From NCBI RefSeq assembly GCF_901933205.1, contig NC_044574.1:6780733-6844732 (forward strand): DNA of 64,000 bases, given 5' to 3'. This DNA comes from Camarhynchus parvulus. Its lineage: Eukaryota; Chordata; Aves; Passeriformes; Thraupidae. Positions 54,630 through 64,000 of this stretch are shown here, piece after piece (the first letter of the stretch is position 1; each line of letters starts with the position of its first letter). Under the pieces are notes generated by a model. The model had not been told where the DNA came from. It worked only from the letters and a program-made list of their open reading frames with translations, and ran no database searches. The translations under genes were made by a program, and so were the position numbers.

Positions 54630-55150
54630 CCAAGGTGACAGCATCCTTGGAACGCGGCTCTTGTTTGTACAATGGAGCTTTTACACCAACATTTGCACGG
54701 CTCAGCTTCTCCCCTTAAGCTTTTAAGACCTTGACCTGCTTTGCAGAGATCTAAAGGGCATTGGTGATTTTACTCCCTGAGCGTCTCCTGCCATGCGAAG
54801 CAAATCCCACACGGAGTATGCAAGTGTCTGTCTGGGACGTGGGTAAGGAGCACACGGCAGGGGGGAGAGGGTTTTATCAGATGAATGTTGGGCTGGGCAC
54901 ATAACAAGTGCTATGAATTATGCAGACAGACAGAAGAGTGCCATGAGACCCTCACCACCCTGTCACACCCTCTGCTTATGCCCCTTCTCTTGCAGAAAGG
55001 GCTATTTTAGGAATGTTTAGGAGAGCTGAAAAATATTTAATTAGGACTATTTTTTGCCATCCTGTTAATAAAGTAAGGGGCCCTAATTGCTTTGGTCTAT
55101 CATTCTGACCAAAAATAGCCTACTCTGCTCATAAGAACATTACAACTGTA
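54630..55150. promoter_or_regulatory. Candidate conserved non-coding element, CpG-retaining with MEF2-like sites
   Basis: The left half (54650-54860) keeps about eight CpGs in 220 bases, well above the surrounding density. The right half (55000-55130) is AT-rich with three MEF2-like words (CTATTTTAGG, CTATTTTTTG and CCAAAAATAG) and two TAATTA/TAATTG homeodomain cores. There is no repeat signature and no convincing ORF. The regulatory role is inferred from motif content and CpG retention. Confidence 0.25.
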
Positions 55151-56099
55151 AATTCTGATAACTTGAGAACTAGGAATGAGCATTGATATCTAAAAATGTC
55201 CCTTTTTGACAGCACTGAGAGACAGGGGCTAAATCTGGATATGAAGCTATGGCATTTTTTACTATAAACAAATGCTGTCAATGACTGAGTACTTTGATCT
55301 GATAGACCACGAGCCAGAGTAGATTTGTGGGGAAATAATTCCAATGACAAAGCACTTGCGAGAGGGGAAGGGACAGGGCTCAGCTGGGAGCCTGTGTGTT
55401 GCCAGATCAAGAAATTAGAGAGTGGATTGCAGATGAAGCTAGGAAAGAATGTGTTCTGAAGACATTTATCATAGCCTACGTAGGACTTGAGCTTTTTTAT
55501 ATTTCTTCACCCCCTCAACAATACATTTATTTATTTGTACATATATACAAATATATATACATATATTTACGTGAAAATGTGTGATGCCCTCCTGCCTGTA
55601 TTGCCATGAAAAAAAAATTGAAATATTTATAAATAAATATATTAATATGATATAAATAAATGTATATATGATTGGTTTTTATCTACTAGATCTGGGAGGG
55701 AAACCATTCCCACCAAGGCTTATACCAGTAGCACAGTGGCACAATGGCACCCTCTGTTGCCCTGCATGGTTCTTTTGATGGCTATTCCCACGTGGATGTA
55801 TTAACTCCTGAAAACATCTGTGCATCACCTTCTCCAAATCTGACTCCTTCCTGCCCAACTTTCTTGTTTGTTTGGAGTTATCCTCTGTTATTTCCCTTCT
55901 TAACAAAATCCAGTTTGTTCTTCGAGCCTGTACTGGAGGAGATGGCGAAACCTGAGATTAATGAGCAAGAGGAAGCTGTGAGAGGCTGTATTGCCACACT
56001 CACTTTGAGAATAGCAGCCTTCTGTCCCCATTTTGTCCTCCCTAACACAGCTACTGACAGCTTCCTGCAACAGTGGCATTAAACACAGCTCAGTCCTGC
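55151..56099. other. Unique DNA with a TA/CA-rich tract
   Basis: A TATA/ACATATA-rich tract lies at about 55525-55575 and an AT-rich run at 55610-55680. The plus-strand frame at 55744-56082 (112 residues) is not recognised. Confidence 0.5.
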
Positions 56100-56690
56100 A
56101 GAATAGTGATCATTTCTGGGAGATGCTGTGCGAGACAGCACCCGGCACTTCCTGGAAAGTGATTAGTCCTAATGAGATCGGGTTGTCCAACTCTCATGCC
56201 ACTAATTAAATCACTTATTTTTTTCAGTTACACAAAAGCTTGATTCATGAATTAAAATACATAGCGAATCTGATTGTAACTCTGATCCTCTGTGTGTTCA
56301 TAATTAAACAACCAGTTCCTTTATGAATTGTAACAAAATTCTTTCTGGGGCATGGTAAGTTTTCACTCCTAATCATATTCATTTACATCCATGTGATTAC
56401 ACTTTAATTGCTCGTTAATGGGATGACACACAGCCACCTTGTTCTTGCTGGACTTTCCTAATTATGACATTTTTGATCTTTAAGGACACCAAACTTTTCT
56501 CATGTAATAATTTTTGTCCTTTAGCTTCCCACACTCTGTCATGTTACTAAGAATAATAAAACTATCTTGCTCTAACATTATAATTAATGACTGATTTTAT
56601 TGTGTTGGCATTAGAAAAATTAGATATGTGCTTTCCATTATTGCTGATATGACTGCCTACTTTCCCCAGTGGAGTCTGAAAAAATGATCA
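56100..56690. promoter_or_regulatory. Candidate enhancer-like block, homeodomain-site rich
   Basis: About 590 bases contain at least four TAATTA cores in words such as CTAATTAAATC, CATAATTAAAC, CTAATTATGAC and ATAATTAATGAC. TTAATTGCTCGTTAATG and CCTAATCAT add further TAAT sites. There is no repeat signature or significant ORF. Dense homeodomain sites in AT-rich unique DNA are typical of developmental enhancers in gene deserts. AT-richness alone raises the chance frequency of TAATTA, so this is a flag, not an assignment. Confidence 0.25.
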
Positions 56691-57934
56691 AATGCTTCAA
56701 TTACAACTGATCACTTCGGAATGATCAGTCAGAAGTCATCAAATGTTGTCAACATCAGCAGATTTTAATTTTAAAACCCTATGTTTTCTTTGATAGGAGT
56801 TGTCTATATAAAATCTTTTACACTGAAAATCTTCAAATCTTGATATGAAAGGGGAGGAAAAGAGAAATTCATAGAGAAAGCAAAAATGTGACATAAAAAT
56901 CAGTTTGGATTTTGCATGAACATAGTAATTTTTCAGAATACATTCTCTTGCTTTGATACAAAGAAGATGTTATCAAGAAGTCAAACTGAGTTTTATCCCA
57001 GGCCTCATAAAAACAAGCATGTTTGACAGTTGTGGGAAAGAAGGGGGCTCAAGATGGATCTATTGTTCATGCAGAAAGATCTCATTTCAAAAGTTAAATT
57101 ACTCGTAATGATTCCATGTTAATTTGTTATTTGAATCCCCTGCAGTCCCACTTTCCCCAGACAGAGCTGGATGATGGGAGATGGTAAGGATGTTACTTAA
57201 GCTTTTTGGCTTAGAGTAGATCTCTGCTGAAACAAGTTCTGATTGCTGCTGAACTAGATATACATTATTTTCCTTCTAAATTAAACCTGCATGTTTCAGA
57301 ATTCAACAAAACCATTTATTTTCTGATTTTCACTTTGATTTTGTTAAAAAAACCCACTCAACAACACAATGGTAAAATGCCAAAGAAAAGTTTCTCAGAA
57401 ACAAAACCAAGCCCAAAATAGCAGTATTTTAAAAACAGCACATTTCAACAGGATGGAAATTCTTTCCCCTTTTTATTTTCTTAAACTAAAGTGCTGACAA
57501 AATCAATACATTTTCTGAAGTGTTTCATTTTGACCAAATTTGTATGTACTGGTAGAATAATGGATCCGCTAAACTGATTATGAGTGGTTGAGGCTGCATG
57601 TTTTTCTTTTTTGGGTTGAGGCCCCTTCAAGTCTACTGAGACTGACTTAGTCTTTCCTGAATAAAGAAATTATTCTAATAAAGACAAAAACTCCAAACCA
57701 AACAACACCCAGAATTGTTGTGACTGTCATCCAGAAAGGTGAGAGGTGTCTGGTAAAAATACAATACAGAGCCACATATTAATGAGTACAGATAACTTTA
57801 GGCAGTGTTTATGGAATTCCAAAGCACCATATAAATGATAGAGATGAAGGAAAACGTGGATTATCTGGAGACAAAGATGCATATGAAGAATAAGATTTCT
57901 GACTGGAAGCTGATTGGAAGCTGGTAAAAGAAAG
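56691..57934. other. Unique AT-rich DNA
   Basis: No gene or recognised repeat. Confidence 0.5.
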
Positions 57935-58684
57935 GCAAGAAGGGAACCCCAGTATCTACAGGCCTGTTTGCGTCATTTCAATGCCTGGTAAAGATATGGA
58001 GAAGACTGTTCTGGAAGATATTGAAAAACACCTGAAGGGCTCCTGGGCAGTGGAAAGTGGAACGTGAGCCAGCAGTGCCCTGGCAGCCAGGAGGGACATC
58101 CCTGTCCTGGGGACACCAGGCCCAGCATGGCCAGCCGGGCAAGGGAGGGATTGTCCTGCTCTGCTCGGGGCTGGGGCGGCCTCACCTCGGGTGCTGGGGG
58201 CAGCTTTGGGTGCCACAAGAGAACAAAATCATTAAACTGTCAGAGAGTGCCCAAAGGAGGGCACGGGGATGGTGAAGGGCCTGGAGGGGAAGCCGTGTGA
58301 GGAGAGGCTGAGGGCACTTGGTCTGCTCAGCCTGGAGGGGACAGAGAGGAGACCTCAGTGCAGTTACAAATTCCTCATGAGGGGAACAGGAGGGACAGAC
58401 ACTGATCCCTTCTCTGTGGTGACAGTGACAGGACTGAGGGAATGGCCTGAAGCTGTGTCAGGGGAGGTTTGTGTTGGGTATCAGGAAAAGGTTCTTCCCC
58501 CAGAGGGTGGCTGGGCCCTGACCAGGCTGCCCAGGGCAGTGGTCACAGCACCAGCCTGGCAGAGCTGGTGTTGGACAATGGGGCACAGGGGGTGACTCTG
58601 GGGGATGGGGCTGTGCAGGGCCAGGAGCTGGACTGGATGATCCTTGGGGGTCCCTTCCAACTCAGGATATTCTGTGATTCTGAG
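57935..58684 (+). mobile_element. CR1 LINE, longer copy with internal deletion
   Basis: The left end (57938-58040) translates to GNPSIYRPVCVISMPGKDME, the CR1 reverse-transcriptase segment whose family form is N-x-R-P-x-S-L-T-S-V-P-G-K-x-M-E. About 110 bases on, the sequence jumps to the end of the same ORF: 'gtgagccagcagtgccctgg', then a frame reading RPHLGCWGQLWVPQ and SAQRRARGW (family RPHLEYC…FWAP… and VQRRATK). The 3' UTR follows, with 'ggatgatccttgggggtccc' and the terminal 'attctgtgattctg'. The catalytic YADD region between is missing, so an internal deletion has fused the two parts. G+C is much higher than in the surroundings, as usual for CR1. Confidence 0.95.
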
Positions 58685-59646
58685 CAACTCTGTGAAAACC
58701 CCAATACAATAGGCCAGAAAACCAAACCAGGCCACAGAGTGTTGTCTGTCCTTAAATAAAGACAGATTCATGACAGGTGACTCCTGTTTTCCCACTAGTT
58801 CACAAATATTTTGTTTAGCTACACAGATTCCCTGGAAGTGGGGGGCATGTTGTCAGGTCAGAGGACCTGCTGTTGGGTTATATAATTGTTATGAAAGTCA
58901 TGCTGCTAAGGAGCTTTGAGTTGTACCCCATACTGAGAATAGTCTAAATAATCTGTGACTCAAAGTATCTCTCATCAGGGATCACAGTGAACACGAGCAA
59001 TTTCAGCTGACCCAACAAGCTAAACACAAACATGTCAAGATCTCAATAGCACCAGAACATTTGTTTTCAATATCCTGAGTGTGAATTCAGGGCCAATGGG
59101 CAACATTTATTTGGTAATGGTTTTGTTTGCCAGATGTTTTTTTATCTAATTTTACTGCAGAGCACATATGAGTATGTACTGGAATTAAAATGATGATAGG
59201 AAAGAACCCAGTAGCCAACTCCTGGTTTATTGCAGCAGCCTAAACTGATTTCCAAGACAAAAGCCATTATTCCACATTTGCATGGGTGTGAGATATGAAC
59301 CCAGCCCATTCTCTTAAGGGAATTCTCTTGTAAACAAATAAATTAATCTTTGAACCCTTTGAAATTACATTTTGAGCATGGTAGGGCAAGAGAGAGCACA
59401 GACTGTAAAGCTCTGCTCTCTCTTAGGCTGAAGGTTGTTCCTTCCAGAGGGAAAAAACAAAGTGCACCTCACTGCCCACTGCCCCAGGTTGACCATAACT
59501 GCTCCTTCTGAAGCTGCCAGGAGCCCAGAGGGAACCACAGCCTGCAGGAGCACCCAAAACAAGGGACACAAACAGGTAAAACTGCAGGTGAGATGAGGCA
59601 TGGAGATGCTTTGCTTGGGGCCCTGGCAAGGCTCCCCAACCACACT

Positions 59647-59659
59647 CCCCCCCCCCCAG
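59647..59659. repeat. Poly-C tract
   Basis: An uninterrupted run of about a dozen C, or G on the opposite strand. Length is uncertain by a base or two because such runs are error-prone in sequencing. Confidence 0.9.
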
Positions 59660-61597
59660 CTATCCTACAATGCACTGCAGGAATGTGTTCGTTGATGTAA
59701 ACTATTTTCTCAACAAGTAACTTCACTTTTTAATTATAATTTCATTTTGGACAGCAGTAATTGTCAGGGTGGACACATTAAATATGGAAGCTGAATAATG
59801 CTGGGACTAGAGAAAGTTTTCTGACTTTAAATGAGCTGCACTTACTAAGTTCTATGTCCACATCAAAGGTACTTTGAAAGGAAATAGAGCTGACACACTG
59901 TTACACTTCTATCAAAATATCACATGCAATTTTATAGGTAATTGCTGCTGTAACATATTCTGTGAAGAAAATGGATCAGGAATACTGAGACATAGCTCAG
60001 AATGCTAATGTGTCTTTTCCCCCAGGTTGAGAATAGACTCAGAGCAGGAGCAGTGCCAAGTTAAAGCAGAGCAAATATTTGCAGTGCAATATTTTATTCA
60101 CAAGAAAATTCCTCAAGTTTCTTATAGATAATTCTGGCTGAGAAAACATTTCTTTAACTGCAAAGTTTTATTTGAGTGCATTTTGAAGCACTACTGAGTG
60201 CGAGCCCAGGAGGACAGACTGGGGTTATTTTTAGAATGCTAACTCCTAGATAAAACCAGAGCATTCCTTTGTGCAATACATTTTTTGTAAGTCTTTTTAG
60301 ATTGTGGTTCTGGAGATTGTATATAGAATGATTTGTCCATGATAGAGAAGTCCTTAAGCCAAAATCTCAGATCCTGGAGCTTTGCATACAGCTCTCCCCT
60401 TTTTCCTTTTATTGGTCCTAACCCTGGGAGGACAATTCCCCAGAGTCTGGAGGGAATTTGGGTCTGAATTTGAAATTAAAGTAAAGTTCATCCATTGAAT
60501 ACATACTCTTATTTACCAAAGGGAGCCAAGCTCAAACCACATCATGTTGAACTTTGGCCATATATTTTATAAGATATGACTTCAAATGCAAGAAGGCATG
60601 CCAGCTTAAGAAAATACCACTCTTTCCTCCTTTCAAACAGATTTTCTTTGCTTTTCTAGGGTTTACCCTCTTCACTGCTCAAAGAGTAAGTATTCAATTG
60701 ATAAATGGGAGACCTCTTCCAGATAGAGCCCATCTTGCCTACACTCACACTATTAAAAAATGTAAATACAATTTGTAAGGGAATCCAAAATTTTCTAGGA
60801 ATGCTTAAACCTTTACAGGAGTGTCAGATTCTTCAGACCGAGCAGGGTCTCTCCAGATGGCTAAGTTGGGATATGCCTGCTCACGTCACCAGAGGAAACC
60901 CAAACTAGAACTCAGGAGGGTTTATTAGCAAATCCCACACACACTGAGCTATCCTTATAAATACCTAAGGAATTAATTTATAGGTTAGCCCGAGTACAAA
61001 AAGAGGAATGCATGGGTTTTTCCACAGATGGTTATGTGAAAAAATATTTCTCCACCAGTTGTTATTACTTTGAGATAATATAAATTACTCCTGGCTTCTA
61101 CAAATGAGTTCAGTGGCAGATGTAGTCAGTCAAGAAGGGCCTTGCTATGGATTTTAGCAGCACTTTAGGACAACAAGCATAAATGCTTCACTAATATTTA
61201 AGATGGGATTCATTGATGTGGCCATGGTATTTCATACTCATAACTTAAAAACATCTTTTTAAAAATAGACATTCAATAAGCTTTCTAGCTGCAGAGGATC
61301 CTGCATAACCCCTTAAAGAACATGAACATGAAAATTCCACCAGAACAAGCTCCTTTCTATTAATTCCTAATATTATTTCACACTGAAGCTTGTCAAATAT
61401 TTAAATACTCCACGTGCAGCCTTTATTTTTTTTTTACTTCAGTTATTTACCTCAAACAAAAGATAGTACTTGGTTCTGTAACTCCCTGTAAGCACCCTGA
61501 AGTCTGTACAATGCAGGTCTCTGGTAAGTCCTATGCTAAGTTGGATGACAGAGAATCCTCATTTGTAGTTCACAGCTTGCTGCCCAAATGTGATATA

Positions 61598-61631
61598 TTA
61601 TTATTACTATTACTATTACTATTACTATTAT
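61598..61631. repeat. (ATTACT)n microsatellite
   Basis: Begins as ATT units and continues as about five ATTACT units. Confidence 0.92.
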
Positions 61632-63653
61632 GTCTGTAGAAACAGCAAATTTACATTTTTAACACCATTAAATGTGATTGTTGTATTTATATTAAAATAG
61701 ATAATATTGCAAAAAGTGCAAGGGCGAAAGAACCTATTTACCACGTTGGAGGTATTGTAGCAGGTTGATATTTTGGGAAAAGGAGGAGGAATTTCACCTT
61801 TCCTGAGAGCAAGAGCTCACCTGTATGGGGAGGCTGCCACAGACAGCTCTGTTGCCTTGGGTAGGAGAGGCAGGAAACTGGACAGCAACACCAGTGAATA
61901 GGAAGGTCTTAGCAGAGTCACAAACTAGACACTTGCCAAAAATATTGAGATTTTAGTCCCCAGAATTACTGAACAAGTTCTTCCTCAGTTTTCACAGTTG
62001 AGACTCATTTCAGGGGTCTGTGTCCCTGGCAAAGGAATGTGGACAAATGGATGACCAGAACTGCACCCTGACGGTAATCTGCTCATGGAAGCTGTCCTGG
62101 AATATTGGATTGGACCAGCTCTGTGATGGTCATGGTAAAATTTCACAGTTATACTCCAAACCTTTAGTCAAGTTCTGATAGCCAACATCAGCCCTCTGAG
62201 GTGAACCACAGGGTAAGAATTGTTTGCCCAAAGATTCACTGTTTAGTGAACATTTCAAAGTTGGCATTTTGCTAGAGCTGTCCCATAAGCAAATATTTTT
62301 TACAAAATCAGTGATATTATGATCACCCCCTGTGCTAAAGTCTCCTGCAGCTGGCAGAGTGAGCAGTGGTGAGGGTGGCTCCTCAAGGGAAACCTGTGCA
62401 GACTCCTGCATTTTCTGACTTTTATGCTTCTGCAAGGCAATGCTGTGACTACATGAATGTCATTTTTGTCATTTAATACTGTTGCCAACCCACATAATTG
62501 TTAAGGGACTACACAGTGCAATTTAGCATAATTAAGACAATTACACAGTTAAGCACCATGAGCAGTCAGTAGCCAAAGTTTTTGCCCTAGTGTAAGGAGA
62601 CTCAAAGGCTCCACATATTGCTCCTGTTAATCCTTGGGGTTTTGATTGCTGATGAGCATGAGGATGATCATGGGGCACTGTAAGGCCTTTTTACCAGGGG
62701 GATGCTGCTGATTAAGGAAGAGGGGGATCTGAGCCCATTCCCATCACCCCAAAGGTTGCCATGTGGGAACTTGACCTCTTGAGCCACGCTCAAGATCTCA
62801 CCAAGAGAAGACACTTAACACATTTCCTCTGCATTTCACATCCATCTGAAATGTATTTAGCTAACTTTTGAGGTACCTTGCATGTTAAACCTTGAACCAC
62901 AATTGTAACCTCTCCAGTTTCCCTTATTCACACAGTATTTGATTTGGATGACATATTTTTATAATATTTATTTTTCAGCCCATTTTGAGACTCTCATGTT
63001 AATGCCACAAGAACTTCAGTCGACTGTATAATATTTCAGACATGGAGGGGGAAAAAAAGAAGAAATAAAGAAAAAGAAAAACCAGCCGTCTGCATCCACT
63101 TAAACTACATTACAATAAAGCTCAGTAAAGATCTGATCAGCAGTTTTTTAGCCTGTGCTGATTTAATATGAAATAAATTAGTGGAAAACCTAAAGGCTGA
63201 AAGGAAATTTTTTTGCCACTGTTTAAAACAGGACATGAATCCTTTAACATAATATTTACACACACTATATTAAATACTTTCTGCAAAGGTAAAATTTAGC
63301 ACTGCCAGCTTCAGACAGACTGGGAACAAAATTTGTTTACACTTAATAAATCTGATTTTGAGAAGAAAAAGGTTTGTTCTTTTTCCCCTTTTTTCCCTCC
63401 TGTGTATACACTAGCATTGACAGAGAATCCTTATTTCAAATTATATAAACATACTCATTTAAAAACTGCTGAATACTTAAAGGAGAAGACACAATTTGTG
63501 TTCTATTTGGTAGTGTTTTCATCTTGGCCTTCAGAGCTGCTGTGATCAGGTGGTCCACAAAGCTTTTGAGATTCTTGAAGCACCATGGCTTTCAGTGATC
63601 TCTATATCCCAGCATAGCTTTATTTGTGATCATTGCTAGTAGATTTAGCATGA

Positions 63654-63706
63654 ATTTTCTGACAATATAGATATTAATTATATTTTCTGACATTATAGAT
63701 ATTAAT
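63654..63706. repeat. Two-copy tandem duplication, 28-bp period
   Basis: A 25-base unit beginning ATTTTCTGACA occurs at 63654-63678 and 63682-63706 with a single A/T mismatch. It is a recent local duplication. Confidence 0.93.
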
Positions 63707-64000
63707 ATTTGGGAAGGAAGGTGTCTGCCAAGAAATATCAAATTTTCAGATGTGACATTTTCACCAGAAAGCACTGGCCAGTTTCTCCAGGGAAAATTTC
63801 ATGGTCCAGGATCGAACTGCTATTCAAAACAAGAAGAATGTGGATTTTTCCAGGGAAAACTCCACAATCCCCATTCCAATTCTTTCAGAACATCTCAGAA
63901 GACAAAAGATAAGTCTCCTGCTCTGTTGACCCAGAACAAGGACGTGGCATTATAATCCCCGAGCCTTAAACCTTCAGCTTTATGTTGGGAGGGGTGTGAG

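Larger units (their letters stand above)
58685..64000. other. Unique DNA, no gene seen
   Basis: No recognisable gene or transposon. It holds a poly-C tract, an ATT/ACT microsatellite and a 28-bp-period duplication, listed separately. Frames at the right end are short and unrecognised. Confidence 0.5.

Overview
The window looks like a stretch of bird nuclear chromosome. The evidence is at least seven copies of chicken-repeat-1 (CR1) LINE 3' ends on both strands, with their typical 8-bp terminal repeats of the 'attctatg/attctgtg' kind, plus one LTR resembling passerine ERV solo LTRs. CpG is strongly depleted, base composition is moderately AT-rich, and there is no operon-like ORF packing. I found no protein-coding gene I can name. 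The reading frames are short, overlap on both strands, mostly lack a good start context, and match nothing I recognise apart from decayed retrotransposon fragments. The window is therefore intergenic ('gene desert') or lies inside one very large intron; the sequence alone does not decide which.

Layout. 1-720: unique DNA with an unusually CpG-rich block (360-716) that holds a TATA-like box and an initiator-like site at the right spacing. 1014-2084: 1.05 kb bracketed by an 18-bp exact direct repeat, possibly an old insertion. 2710-2994: CR1 (+). 5.5-6.1 kb: one weak exon candidate. 6225-6818: probable solo LTR (-). 8.46-8.99 kb: a cluster of TGACCA/TGGTC motifs with an inverted repeat, then CR1 (-). 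12801-13052: CR1 (-). 13-33.7 kb: mostly featureless unique DNA with a CR1 tail at 24.8 kb, a short tandem duplication and a doubtful MIR-like relic. 33690-34202: CR1 (+). 36.2-36.8 kb: a palindromic E-box, a 90-bp GGAGAA microsatellite and a 3 x 19-bp tandem repeat.

38.1-41.6 kb, 54.6-55.1 kb and 56.1-56.7 kb: AT-rich blocks dense in homeodomain-, POU-, SOX- or MEF2-like sites, which I flag as candidate conserved non-coding elements (inference only). 46.4-48.4 kb: extremely AT-rich DNA. 48665-48934: a relic of a non-CR1 LINE reverse-transcriptase C-terminus. 53479-53620: CR1 (-). 57935-58684: a longer CR1 (+) with an internal deletion. 58.7-64 kb: unique DNA with a poly-C tract and small tandem repeats.

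No new multi-gene system is visible. The items most worth checking are the non-CR1 LINE relic, the CpG-rich promoter-like block at the left edge, the homeodomain-rich block at 56 kb, and the 18-bp repeat pair.
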